Shown in pieces: positions 25,713-34,091 of a DNA stretch of 51,682 bases; the stretch's first letter is position 1, and every line of letters begins with the position of its first letter. The stretch spans positions 1-51,682 of the forward strand of contig JALVGO010000269.1 of NCBI GenBank assembly GCA_027029065.1. Reading direction: 5' to 3'. A program made the position numbers and the translations under genes. The DNA comes from Sulfurovum sp. (lineage in GTDB: Bacteria > Campylobacterota > Campylobacteria > Campylobacterales > Sulfurovaceae). The notes beneath the pieces were generated by a model. That model was not told where the DNA came from, did no database searches, and worked only from the letters and a program-made list of their open reading frames with translations.

Positions 25713-25729
25713 ATCCGTATCATACGGAT
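25713..25729. promoter_or_regulatory. Perfect palindrome upstream of exbB, possible operator
   Basis: ATCCGTAT-C-ATACGGAT, 8-bp arms around one base. It lies between a TATAAT on the minus strand (25750-25755) and the exbB ATG at 25698, so a bound protein would block the start region. It does not match a Fur box I know. A metal-responsive repressor is a reasonable guess. Confidence 0.5.
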
Positions 25730-25767
25730 TGGTTTATTTGAATGCAGAGATTATATTGGAAATTAGA

Positions 25768-26670
25768 TTATAAACCGGAATCTTTCAATACCGGACACCC
25801 CGTCGGAAGAATCAGCTCTATCTCTTTGTGTCGCACTTCAAAGCGTATTCTCTGGGCACTGTACGGCTCTCCGTCAAGATTGACAGCACTTTTTGTCTTT
25901 GGAATCGATTCCACCCACCTTTTCTGAAACCGTTTGACGTAGGTGCCTGAATGGTCATAGTCAAGCATCTCGGCGATCACTTCCCCAAGATCGGTCATGG
26001 GGAACTCCAAAATAATCACAATATCGAGCAATCCATCATCAATATAGGCTTTGGGCGCAAGCATCTGCCCTCCGCCTGCCTGCCGTCCGTTACAGACCAC
26101 ACCGGCAATCGTTTTCCCTTCAATATCAAGACCATCGGCAATCAACCGTCCCTCATGGCTGGTATAGTTGAGAGCACGGATCACCGCTGAAAGTGTGTAG
26201 GCACCGCCTCCAAGGAAGTTTTTAAGCGAAGGCGGGGTATCTGCCACCACCTGCGCACCAAATCCGCTGGAGGCAACGTTGATAAAGTAACGTTCATTCG
26301 CCTGTACCACATCGACTGCATAGCTCTCCCCCTCTACCGCAAGCCGCAGCGCTTCAAGCGGCAAAACGGGAAGTTCACATGCTGTGGCAAAATCATTGGC
26401 GGTACCCATGGGTAAAATGGCCAGTTTCGGGCGCTGGGTTTTGGGAAGACGCATCAATCCGTTAACTGCCTCGTTGACAGAGCCGTCTCCCCCTGCGATC
26501 ACCACCCGTTCAACATCCTCACGGCTTGCCTCTTCGACAAAGCGTATGGCATCACCATACTCCCATGTCACACGCACACCGATCTGCACCCCTTCGCTCC
26601 TTAGCTGCATCACTGCATCGCGAAAGGTTTCATCCAGTGCCTTTTTACCGTTGAGTATCACCCGTATCAT
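25768..26670 (-). CDS. Diacylglycerol/lipid kinase family protein (YegS type)
   Basis: A 300-residue DAGK-catalytic-domain protein. The nucleotide-binding GGDGSVNEAVNGL (about 80-92) and LPMGTANDFA (about 106-115) are intact, with a C-terminal beta domain containing DGLLDIVI. Members phosphorylate diacylglycerol, sphingosine or phosphatidylglycerol. Its start overlaps the histidine kinase stop by 4 bases, so it is the third gene of a response regulator-kinase-lipid kinase run. Confidence 0.88.
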   Translation of the reverse strand: MIRVILNGKKALDETFRDAVMQLRSEGVQIGVRVTWEYGDAIRFVEEASREDVERVVIAGGDGSVNEAVNGLMRLPKTQRPKLAILPMGTANDFATACELPVLPLEALRLAVEGESYAVDVVQANERYFINVASSGFGAQVVADTPPSLKNFLGGGAYTLSAVIRALNYTSHEGRLIADGLDIEGKTIAGVVCNGRQAGGGQMLAPKAYIDDGLLDIVIILEFPMTDLGEVIAEMLDYDHSGTYVKRFQKRWVESIPKTKSAVNLDGEPYSAQRIRFEVRHKEIELILPTGCPVLKDSGL

Positions 26671-27527
26671 CTGCTTTCTCTCTCCTCTTCATTCACAATG
26701 ATCCGTTTAAGATCAAGTACCACCTTTGTGCCCTCACCTTTTTTGGAGTAGATCTGAATCCCGATATCCTCTCTGTCACAGTAGGCTTTGACCAGTGCCA
26801 GACCGATCCCCTCTCCTTTGCTGGAAGCATCTGCCTGATAGTAGCGTTCAAAGACCCGAAGCAGCTGCGCTTCATCCATGCCGATCCCTCTGTCACTGAT
26901 CTCCAGTATACCGTTTTTGCAGCGAATATGCACCGGTTCTGTTTTGGGAGAGTACTTCATCGCATTGAGTACAAGGTTGTCAAGCATCTGCTCAAACCCG
27001 ATCCTGTCTGCCAGAATTCTGCACGCTTCAATCTCGACAATCACAGGATTGCGCCGCTGCTCTTCAAGAATGTCAGTACGTTCCCTGACAAGCTTTGAAA
27101 GCTGAAAGGTTTCCCGCGGAATCTCCTGCATCTCCTTTCGCATGGTATAGAGCAGCTCTTCATACAAACGGCTTAAACGTTTTGCCGCCCCCTCAATGCG
27201 TGCCAGACGTTTCTGCATCCGTTCATCTTCGGCTTTTTTGGAAAGCATGGAAAGATTGGCTTCGATCGTTGCCAGTGGAAGGTTGAGTTCATGGATAATA
27301 TCTTTGGTCAGATGCAACAGATGCGCTTCCCTTTTTTTATGCGGTGCGACAAGCTGGGATGCGATCACATACCCCCACCCTGCACTCAACAGCAGCACAA
27401 ACCCGCTGCCAGCAAGGAATGTCTCCTCAGAAAACCCCTCATTGCGTAAAAACCAGTACAGAAAACTCAACAGCAGTGCCACTGTGACCACATAGCCCAA
27501 TGCTGTCAGTGCGATCGCTTTTTTCAT
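26667..27527 (-). CDS. Sensor histidine kinase
   Basis: A 286-residue membrane kinase with two N-terminal helices (about 7-27 and 38-57) and almost no periplasmic loop between them, so it probably senses within the membrane or through a partner. The H-box is DIIHELNLPLATIEANLSML (about 78-97), followed by the ATPase domain with DNLVLNAMKYS (N box), ISDRGIGMDE (G1) and GEGIGLALVKAYC (G2). It starts directly after the response regulator gene. Confidence 0.92.
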   Translation of the reverse strand: MKKAIALTALGYVVTVALLLSFLYWFLRNEGFSEETFLAGSGFVLLLSAGWGYVIASQLVAPHKKREAHLLHLTKDIIHELNLPLATIEANLSMLSKKAEDERMQKRLARIEGAAKRLSRLYEELLYTMRKEMQEIPRETFQLSKLVRERTDILEEQRRNPVIVEIEACRILADRIGFEQMLDNLVLNAMKYSPKTEPVHIRCKNGILEISDRGIGMDEAQLLRVFERYYQADASSKGEGIGLALVKAYCDREDIGIQIYSKKGEGTKVVLDLKRIIVNEEERESR

Positions 27528-28184
27528 TTATGGTTTCCATCGGTACCCAAGACCGCGTACATTGACAACCGCTTCAGGAAAATACTTCTTAAGCTGTGCG
27601 ACATAGACACGCAGTGCTCCGTCACTTGCCTGTTGTCCGGAAGCCCACAACCGATCCTTTATCGTCTCCATACTCACCAGTTCCCCTTTTGCTTCAAGCA
27701 GGAGCATCAGGAGATCAACAGCCTTTTTGCTGATATTGAGCTCATTGCCTGATGTATCATATAGCGTTTTGCTCATGCTCTCAAGTCTATACTTCCCTAC
27801 CTGTACATGCGTCTGCCGTATCTGTCGGCGCAGCACCGCTTCGATACGCAGCAACAGTTCATCCAGATCGACCGGTTTTTTCATATAATCATCCGCACCG
27901 ACACCAAACCCCTCATGCAAAGAGGCTTTGTCTTCACGGGAAGTGAGAAAAATAGCGGGAGTCACATCCTGACTTTCCCTCAGTTTTCCAAGTAGATCAA
28001 AACCGCTCTCATACGGAAGATTGACATCAAAAAGGTAGAGATCGTAGGTTTTACTGTAGGTAAGGTCGAGTGCAGTGTAAGGGTCAAGTGCTGTATCGAC
28101 ACTGAACCCCTCCTCTTCAAGAAAGTCCTGCAGCGTCTCATTGAAGAGCCTGTCATCTTCGAGAAGGAGGAGTTTAGCAGACAT
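27528..28184 (-). CDS. OmpR-family response regulator
   Basis: A 218-residue regulator: receiver domain with the acidic pair (LLEDDRLF, about 8-10), phospho-Asp in YLFDVNLPYESG (about 53), Thr in LTSRED and Lys in MKKPVDL, then a winged-helix domain ending YVAQLKKYFPEAVVNVRGLGYRWKP. The ATG at 28184 has GGAGG upstream; the longer frame runs into a heptamer repeat. OmpR-type regulators bind direct repeats with an 11-base period, so this is one candidate reader of the boxes at 10650, 21748, 24125 and 34009, though that is untested. Confidence 0.94.
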   Translation of the reverse strand: MSAKLLLLEDDRLFNETLQDFLEEEGFSVDTALDPYTALDLTYSKTYDLYLFDVNLPYESGFDLLGKLRESQDVTPAIFLTSREDKASLHEGFGVGADDYMKKPVDLDELLLRIEAVLRRQIRQTHVQVGKYRLESMSKTLYDTSGNELNISKKAVDLLMLLLEAKGELVSMETIKDRLWASGQQASDGALRVYVAQLKKYFPEAVVNVRGLGYRWKP

Positions 28185-28200
28185 AAACGCCTCCGGCAAA

Positions 28201-28373
28201 TGAGGAATGAGGAATGAGGAATGAGGAATTTTTCTCGTTCCCACCGTCTCGGTGGGAATGCATACTTTGCCGTGAAATCATCAATATCATATATATGCTA
28301 TATATCTTGTATGCATTCCCACTCAGGAGAGTGGGAACGAGAGTACACTCTTCACTCTTCACCCTTCACTCCT
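28201..28373. repeat. Heptamer block pair enclosing a REP-like hairpin pair
   Basis: (TGAGGAA)4 at 28201-28228 and four units based on CACTCTT at 28346-28373 face each other in inverse orientation. Between them are two REP-like units in inverted order: 28234-28265 with stem TTCCCACC/GGTGGGAA, and 28309-28341 ending GTGGGAACGAG, separated by an AT-rich stretch. The whole fills the 217-base gap between fabG and the response regulator. CGTTCCCAC...GTGGGAATGCA units are a widespread REP-type family; no RAYT transposase gene is in the window. Confidence 0.75.
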
Positions 28374-28401
28374 CACTATATGTAATGCTGCTCTTGCTGC
28401 A

Positions 28402-29145
28402 TTACATGTACATCCCGCCATTCACTTTCAGCGTCTCTCCGGTAATGTAGGAGGCATGGTCAGAGAGCAGGAATGCTACTGCATCGGCTACCTCTCTTGG
28501 CTCACCGAAACGTCCCATCGGGATCTTGGCGATGAATGCATCTTTAACCTCATCTTTGAGTACATCGGTCATCTCTGTAGCGATGAAACCTGGGGTAATG
28601 GTGTTGTATCGGATACCGCTAGCTGCCGCTTCAAGCGCAAAGCTTTTGGTCATAGCGATGGTACCGCCTTTGCTGGCACTGTAATTGGTCTGACCGGCAT
28701 TGCCTGTCTCACCGACAATAGAGGCAATGTTAACCACAGAGCCAAAACGCTTTTTACGCATTACTTTAAGGGCTTCACGGCACCCGATGAAGGTCGATTT
28801 CAGATTGGCATTGATCACATCCATGAACTGTTCGCTCTTCATACGCATTGCCAGACCGTCTTTGGTGATACCTGCATTGTTCACAAGATAGGCGAGTGAT
28901 CCGTCTGCTGCGACAATCTGCTTGATCGCATCGACAAATGCCGCTTCATCACTGACATCAAAACCGATCGTCTCTGCTCGACCGCCGGCAGCTTCAATCT
29001 CCGCTTTGACTGCAGCCGCTTCCGCCTCACCGCTTCGGTAGTTCACCCACACTTTCAATCCCATATCTGCCAATCGCTTTGCGATCTGGGCACCGATCCC
29101 TCTACTTGCTCCTGTAACCAGAACATTATCCCCTGAAAATTTCAT
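28402..29145 (-). CDS. fabG: 3-oxoacyl-ACP reductase
   Basis: A 247-residue short-chain dehydrogenase that reduces beta-ketoacyl-ACP with NADPH. TGASRGIG (about 11-18), NNAGITKDG (about 89-97), and the catalytic Ser and Tyr-x3-Lys in IASIVGETGNAGQTNYSASKGG (about 141-162) are intact. Its C-terminus ITGETLKVNGGMYM is typical. It stands about 24 kb away from acpP and fabF here. Confidence 0.95.
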   Translation of the reverse strand: MKFSGDNVLVTGASRGIGAQIAKRLADMGLKVWVNYRSGEAEAAAVKAEIEAAGGRAETIGFDVSDEAAFVDAIKQIVAADGSLAYLVNNAGITKDGLAMRMKSEQFMDVINANLKSTFIGCREALKVMRKKRFGSVVNIASIVGETGNAGQTNYSASKGGTIAMTKSFALEAAASGIRYNTITPGFIATEMTDVLKDEVKDAFIAKIPMGRFGEPREVADAVAFLLSDHASYITGETLKVNGGMYM

Positions 29146-29169
29146 ATTACTCCTTTGTTGTTTAATTGG

Positions 29170-29508
29170 TTAGCACTCAAACAGCTTTTTCTTGATCTTT
29201 TCAAAAAAGTCATAGTCCTCTTCGCTGATCTTGTCCGAATAGATGATATGGTTCAACTGTTCAAGCAGGTGAAATTTGGAGAGTTTGTCCTCACACAGTG
29301 CCTGATTGATCACATCGATATGTTTATCCAGATCATATTCGGTTTGAAGCGCCTTTGTCAGAAATGCTCTGGCTTCCTCTTCGCTGCAGCCAAAGTCTTC
29401 ACCCATGATCGCACAAAAAAGAGGCGCCTCTTTCTCCACATCCCGATGGTCTATTTTGATAATATGCGCCAGCAGTGTACCAACCGACTCTTTGATACGT
29501 TTTTCCAT
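29170..29508 (-). CDS. TerB-like helical protein, unknown role
   Basis: A 112-residue soluble all-helical protein, 24 bases before fabG on the same strand. The pattern (a pair of helices with IDHRDVEKEAPLFCAIMGEDFG, then a second similar half with ISEEDYDFFEKIKK) resembles a TerB/DjlA-type domain, in which acidic loops can bind metal. The match is by pattern only. Confidence 0.6.
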   Translation of the reverse strand: MEKRIKESVGTLLAHIIKIDHRDVEKEAPLFCAIMGEDFGCSEEEARAFLTKALQTEYDLDKHIDVINQALCEDKLSKFHLLEQLNHIIYSDKISEEDYDFFEKIKKKLFEC

Positions 29509-29592
29509 GACTTCGTCTCCTTTTCCGCATAACGGTACATTACACTTGCCCTGCAGAGAGATATCCTGCTATTGTACCAAAATATCCGGAGA

Positions 29593-31077
29593 CTATGCAA
29601 TCAGCGGTTCATCCATCTCATCGGGTATCTCCAGCCCCATCAGCTTTAGGACTGTGGGTGCGACATTGTTTAGCCCACCGCCTTCTTTCACCTCAGTGAC
29701 CCCTTCAGCCAATACAAAACACCACACATCCCCAACGGTATGGTTAGTCAGCACATGCCCCTCTCCGTCACACATCTCTTCACAGTTCCCATGATCTGAC
29801 GTGAGCACAATGGCATATCCAAGCTGTTTTGCCTTGTTGATGATCATCCCCAGTTCATGGTCTACAGCCTCTACTGCTTTAACAGCTGCTTCAAAATTAC
29901 CGGTATGTCCTACCATATCACCGTTTGCGAAGTTGACCACAATAAAATCATACGCTTCATCCATTGCTGTACGTACCGCTTCCCCAACTTCCGGTGCGGA
30001 CATTTCCGGTTTCATATCATAGGTTTTGACATCAGGGCTTGGAATGAGCACACGGCTTTCTGACTCCATAGGGGTTTCGATACCGCCGTTAAAGAAGAAG
30101 GTTACATGGGCATACTTCTCTGTCTCTGCAGTATGCAGCTGACGCAGCCCGGCTCGTGAGATCACTTCCGCCAATGTATTTTTGGGTGCCTCTTTTGGAA
30201 AGAGTACCGGGTAAGGGAAACTCGCATCATACTGTGTCATTGTGGCAATATGCAGCGGAATATAGCTGCGTTCAAACGCATCAAACTCCGGATCTCCAAG
30301 TGCTGTCGTGATCTCCCGTACACGGTCGGAACGGAAGTTGGTTACGATGACAGCATCACCTTCTTGCATCCCCTCATAACCAGAAAATGCCACAGGCTCG
30401 ATAAACTCATCGGTCTCCCCCTTGGCATAGCTTGCCTTCACATAGGCTTTGGGGTCAAGATCGCTCTTGGGTGTCGCCTCTGCAATGGCACGGTACCCTT
30501 TCTCCACACGTTCCCATCGGTTATCCCTGTCCATTGTATAGAAACGTCCGCCAATGGTTGCGATCCTGATATGCTCATCACAGATCGCTTCTATCTGTTC
30601 AATGTATCCTTTTGCCGACGTAGGACTCACATCACGCCCGTCTGTGATCAGATGTAGAAATACCTCTTTGCCTCTGCTTGCCGCCAGTTTTGCAAAACCG
30701 ATAGTATGCTCGATATGCGAGTGTACACCGCCGTCACTGAGCAGTCCGATCAGATGCACACGGTCACTCTTCTGCAGTACCGTACTGAGTGCCTCATTGG
30801 TTTCAATGCTGCCGTCTTCAAGTGCCAAAGAGATCTTGACAAGATCCTGGTACAGCACACGCCCCGAACCAATAGTCATATGTCCCACTTCGGAATTCCC
30901 CATCTGCCCTTCGGGAAGCCCGACACTCAACCCGTATGTGGAGATCAGTGCTTTGGGTGCCTCTTTCAAAAGTGTGTCATAGGTTGGCTTTTTTGCCGCA
31001 TCAAACGCATTGCATGCACTCTGCGGTTTATAGCCAATGCCGTCTGTAATGATCAGTATTGTCTTTTGTCTATCCAT
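29593..31077 (-). CDS. gpmI: Phosphoglycerate mutase, 2,3-bisphosphoglycerate-independent
   Basis: A 494-residue manganese enzyme that interconverts 3- and 2-phosphoglycerate. Catalytic Ser is in [14 protein letters not shown] (about 60). Metal ligands appear in ITDGIG near the N-terminus, HGNCEEM and the [15 protein letters not shown] segment ([12 protein letters not shown], about 383). Length is a little below the usual 505-515. It is divergent from mraY. Confidence 0.96.
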   Translation of the reverse strand: MDRQKTILIITDGIGYKPQSACNAFDAAKKPTYDTLLKEAPKALISTYGLSVGLPEGQMGNSEVGHMTIGSGRVLYQDLVKISLALEDGSIETNEALSTVLQKSDRVHLIGLLSDGGVHSHIEHTIGFAKLAASRGKEVFLHLITDGRDVSPTSAKGYIEQIEAICDEHIRIATIGGRFYTMDRDNRWERVEKGYRAIAEATPKSDLDPKAYVKASYAKGETDEFIEPVAFSGYEGMQEGDAVIVTNFRSDRVREITTALGDPEFDAFERSYIPLHIATMTQYDASFPYPVLFPKEAPKNTLAEVISRAGLRQLHTAETEKYAHVTFFFNGGIETPMESESRVLIPSPDVKTYDMKPEMSAPEVGEAVRTAMDEAYDFIVVNFANGDMVGHTGNFEAAVKAVEAVDHELGMIINKAKQLGYAIVLTSDHGNCEEMCDGEGHVLTNHTVGDVWCFVLAEGVTEVKEGGGLNNVAPTVLKLMGLEIPDEMDEPLIA

Positions 31078-31157
31078 TATAGTGTCTTCTCTTATTTTTT
31101 ATGAAATCATAGTAAAATAAGCTTTTGTAAACCTAAAATTGAAAGTTGCTGATACCT

Positions 31158-32216
31158 ATGCTCTATACACTGTCCCATCTTTTCGACATCAACCTTTTTG
31201 GATATATCTCCGTACGTGCCGGGTTTGCCTTTATGATTGCATTTATCTTCACCCTTGCTGTCATGCCAAAATACATCCGGTGGGCAGCGGCACGCAATGC
31301 CAACCAGCCTATCAGCAAATTTGTCAAAGCACATGAGAGCAAAGGGAAGACACCCACTATGGGCGGTGCCATTTTCCTTGCCGGTACGCTTCTTGCCACA
31401 CTGCTGACTGTCGATCTTTCAAACCCCTACATCTGGGGAGGCATCATCACCCTGACCGGGTTTGGTGCAGTAGGCATGAAAGATGACCTTGGCAAAGTAC
31501 TCTCTGGGGACAACCTCGAGGGGCTCAGTCCAAGAGGGAAGATGGCACTGCTTGCCATCATCGCTGCCATAGCGACGGGGCTGCTACTCTTTTCCGGGTT
31601 CCCTACAGCATTTTATGTCCCTTTTCTGAAAACACCCCTTTTTGACATGGGTATCTTTTCCCTCTTCTTCTGGATACTGATCTTTCTGGCGACCACAAAC
31701 GCTGTCAACCTGACAGACGGACTGGACGGACTGGCAACGGTTCCCTCAATCATCGCACTCTTTACCCTCGGTATCATCGTCTACATTACAGGGCATGCCA
31801 TCTTCTCCAGCTACCTGCTGATCCCCAACATCAAGGGGGTGGGTGAAGTAATGATCCTCGCCGCAGCACTCGGTGGCGGGCTCATGGGCTTTCTATGGTA
31901 CAACGCCTACCCCGCAGAAGTTTTCATGGGCGATACCGGATCACTTGCTATCGGTGGATTCCTCGCTTACCTCGCCATTCTCGGAAAGAGTGAAGTACTG
32001 CTGATCCTTATCGGCTTTATTTTTGTTGTTGAGACCCTTTCTGTTATTTTTCAGGTGGGAAGTTTCAAACTCAGAGGCAAGCGTATCTTTCTCATGGCAC
32101 CCATCCACCACCACTTCGAACTCAAAGGATGGCCGGAGAACAAGATCATTATCCGCTTCTGGATGATCGCCTTCATTGCCAATATTTTGGCGTTGATTTC
32201 ATTTAAGTTCAGATAA
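31158..32216 (+). CDS. mraY: Phospho-N-acetylmuramoyl-pentapeptide transferase
   Basis: Integral membrane enzyme that makes lipid I. 352 residues with about ten helices; the active-site motifs are MKDDLGK (about 110), [10 protein letters not shown] (about 182) and FMGDTGSLA (about 255), then the [12 protein letters not shown] histidine motif. I chose the ATG at 31158, giving MLYTLSHLF, which fits the N-terminus of Helicobacter and Campylobacter MraY; a TTG four codons earlier is possible. It precedes murD, so the two share a cell-wall transcript. Confidence 0.95.
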   Translation: MLYTLSHLFDINLFGYISVRAGFAFMIAFIFTLAVMPKYIRWAAARNANQPISKFVKAHESKGKTPTMGGAIFLAGTLLATLLTVDLSNPYIWGGIITLTGFGAVGMKDDLGKVLSGDNLEGLSPRGKMALLAIIAAIATGLLLFSGFPTAFYVPFLKTPLFDMGIFSLFFWILIFLATTNAVNLTDGLDGLATVPSIIALFTLGIIVYITGHAIFSSYLLIPNIKGVGEVMILAAALGGGLMGFLWYNAYPAEVFMGDTGSLAIGGFLAYLAILGKSEVLLILIGFIFVVETLSVIFQVGSFKLRGKRIFLMAPIHHHFELKGWPENKIIIRFWMIAFIANILALISFKFR

Positions 32217-32223
32217 TACAAAG

Positions 32224-32251
32224 CACTGAGTGTTGAGCGCTGAGTGCTGAG
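32224..32251 (+). repeat. Four degenerate heptamers after mraY
   Basis: Four 7-base units all ending in TGA (such as GTGTTGA and GCGCTGA) directly after the mraY stop. The run is nearly the reverse complement of the block at 38366-38393, so the two are copies of one sequence. It is the left-hand, purine-leaning member of a pair with 32359-32393. Confidence 0.6.
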
Positions 32252-32314
32252 AAATTTCAACTCACAACCAACATTGTGCTAAAATCACAAAAACATACTA
32301 TCAAAGAGCAGACA

Positions 32315-33703
32315 ATGAATACCCCATCAACAAAAGCATTGCAAAGCAATGCATACCATAACTCCTCTCTCTTCTCTCTTCTCTCTTCACTAACAAAGCA
32401 AGACCTTGCTTTGTTCGGCTACGGTCTCACCACAAAAGCAATTGCCAAAAAACTTGGTGGAGGCTGCACCTTTTTTGACGATAATTGCAAAACACCCTAT
32501 ACCGATGAGATGGATAACCGCATCTTCCCTTCAGAGATGTTCGACCCTGACAAAAGCAGCCTTGAGATAACCACCCCCAGCCTTCCGCCAAAACACCCTC
32601 TCATTCAAAAAGCCAAGCACCTTATGAGTGAGTATGACTTTTTTTTAGGGAAAAAGGAAAGGGGAAAGGGGAAAACATTAACCGAAGCATCACCAAGCGA
32701 TACAAACTATAACTCTTCACTCTTCACTCTTCACTCTTCACGTGAAAGGCAAAAGCCTTTCACGGTTTGGATAAGCGGCACCAACGGCAAAACAACCACT
32801 ACCCAGATGCTCACCCATCTGCTTAAAGACCGTGGTGCGGTAAGTGGAGGCAACATCGGCACCCCTTTGGCAGACCTCGATGCCGATACCCCCATTTGGA
32901 TACTGGAAACAAGCTCTTTTACACTCCACCACACCCGTACTGCCTCACCGGATATCTATCTGCTGCTGCCCATTACGCCAGACCATCTCGACTGGCACGG
33001 TTCACCAGAAGCCTATGCGGCAGACAAACTGCGTCCGCTCCTTACCATGCGTGAGGGAGAACTCGCACTTGTCCCCAAAGGGCTTGATATTCCCAAAACA
33101 GATGCCTATGTAGTCGAGTATGACAGCAATGCATTTCTCTGCGACTATTTCGGTCTGGATCAGACAAAACTCGATTACAAAGGTGCTTTTTTACAGGATG
33201 CGCTGCTTGCACTGGCTGTCACCAGAGTACTCTTTGATACGACAGACTACGATCTTCTCAACCGCTTCGAGCGTGACGCACACAGACAGGAGGAGTTTAC
33301 CGATGCCAAAGGGAGGCTCTGGGTCAACGACTCCAAAGCCACCAATCTCGATGCAGCGATACAGGCAGTCAAAACCTATGCACACACCCCTATTCATCTT
33401 ATTCTGGGAGGCGATGACAAGGGTGTCGATCTTACCCTGCTTTTTAAAACCATCGCTCCCATGGATATCACAATCTACAGTATCGGCGCAAACAGCGAAA
33501 AGGTAAAAGCTCTCTCAGAGCGTTTTGGTATTGCACTCAAAGAGGCAGAGACACTCGACCGTGCCGTAGCCATGATAGACAAAGTCCACACAGACAACAG
33601 CACTGCCCTTCTCTCTCCCGCTGCGGCAAGTTTCGATCAGTTCAACTCCTATAAGCACAGAGGAGAGACCTTTGTTTCATTTGTAAAAGCACTTTCCTTA
33701 TAA
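32315..33703 (+). CDS. murD: UDP-N-acetylmuramoylalanine-D-glutamate ligase with repeat-derived insertions
   Basis: Cytoplasmic ligase that adds D-glutamate to UDP-MurNAc-Ala. 462 residues, longer than the Helicobacter form (about 420). The ATP loop is SGTNGKTTTT (about 153), then GGNIGTPL, the ETSSF motif, LPITPDHLDWHG and a late WVNDSKATN. Two segments have no place in the family: the first 28 or so residues, and about residues 113-147 before the ATP loop. Both are encoded by heptamer-rich DNA. The frame stays open, so the enzyme is probably active. The ATG at 32315 follows AAGAGC at a suitable distance. Confidence 0.9.
   Translation: MNTPSTKALQSNAYHNSSLFSLLSSLTKQDLALFGYGLTTKAIAKKLGGGCTFFDDNCKTPYTDEMDNRIFPSEMFDPDKSSLEITTPSLPPKHPLIQKAKHLMSEYDFFLGKKERGKGKTLTEASPSDTNYNSSLFTLHSSRERQKPFTVWISGTNGKTTTTQMLTHLLKDRGAVSGGNIGTPLADLDADTPIWILETSSFTLHHTRTASPDIYLLLPITPDHLDWHGSPEAYAADKLRPLLTMREGELALVPKGLDIPKTDAYVVEYDSNAFLCDYFGLDQTKLDYKGAFLQDALLALAVTRVLFDTTDYDLLNRFERDAHRQEEFTDAKGRLWVNDSKATNLDAAIQAVKTYAHTPIHLILGGDDKGVDLTLLFKTIAPMDITIYSIGANSEKVKALSERFGIALKEAETLDRAVAMIDKVHTDNSTALLSPAAASFDQFNSYKHRGETFVSFVKALSL
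32359..32393 (+). repeat. Pyrimidine-rich heptamers in the murD N-terminus
   Basis: Three exact TCTCTCT units plus degenerate flanks, coding for the SSLFSLLSSL part of MurD. A hairpin GCATTGC-AAA-GCAATGC (32337-32353) lies just before. It is the right-hand member of a block pair whose left member starts at 32224. Confidence 0.6.
32648..32762 (+). repeat. Heptamer block pair and hairpin inserted inside murD
   Basis: Purine units (AAAGGGG twice, with degenerate flanks) at 32648-32671 and (ACTCTTC)4 at 32712-32741 are separated by 40 bases. A perfect hairpin GTGAAAGGC-AAAA-GCCTTTCAC follows at 32741-32762. All of it is translated in frame as about 35 extra residues before the ATP-binding loop of MurD. 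Confidence 0.7.
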
Positions 33704-33753
33704 AAATATTGACAAAACAGCTTTTTTCTCAATATTTTTTAAGGTTACATAGC

Positions 33754-33759
33754 TATAAT
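33754..33759 (+). promoter_or_regulatory. Probable -10 for tRNA-Phe
   Basis: TATAAT 23 bases before the tRNA, with no clear -35. Confidence 0.45.
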
Positions 33760-33782
33760 TTCATCCACTTCACGACAACAGT

Positions 33783-33858
33783 GGCTCTGTAGCTCAGTTG
33801 GTAGAGCAAAGGATTGAAAATCCTTGTGTCGGCGGTTCGATTCCGTCCAGCGCCACCA
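33783..33858 (+). tRNA. tRNA-Phe (GAA), CCA encoded
   Basis: 76 bases including the encoded CCA. Anticodon GAA at 33816-33818 sits in a clean stem (AGGAT/ATCCT). D arm (AGCTCAGTTGGTAGAGC) and T loop (TTCGATT) are normal. Odd points: acceptor pair 4-69 is T opposite C, and T-stem pair 50-64 is G-T. Both are tolerable but unusual together. It stands alone, with no rRNA nearby. Confidence 0.95.
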
Positions 33859-34008
33859 TTTACTTCTAATATAAACAATAAATCATAACATATATTTTAC
33901 ATGAAACCTTAAAGTTTACCTATATTTTACAGACATTTTCTACTCTTCTGGTACAAAATAAGTCATAACCTTCCCTATACACCGCATGTTTAACAAAAAA
34001 TAAATAAC

Positions 34009-34061
34009 GTGTTAATTATTTGTTAATTAACTTGACATTAGTAAATATAGTGTGCTACAAT
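34009..34061 (+). promoter_or_regulatory. Porin promoter with an 11-base-period box next to -35
   Basis: TTGACA (34032-34037) and TACAAT (34056-34061) with an 18-base spacer. Just upstream, 34009-34026 reads GTGTTAA-TTAT-TTGTTAA, one base off the box found before nosZ and the copper receptor. The 388-base gap between murD and the porin otherwise holds only the tRNA, its promoter and AT-rich DNA with two copies of TATATTTTACA (33890-33900, 33921-33931). Confidence 0.65.
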
Positions 34062-34091
34062 ACCCTGTATTCAAAAAATAAGGAGATTACA

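Noticed and set aside
32648..32762. Frameshifted or broken murD
   Set aside because: The frame stays open through the insertion and all motifs after it are intact.
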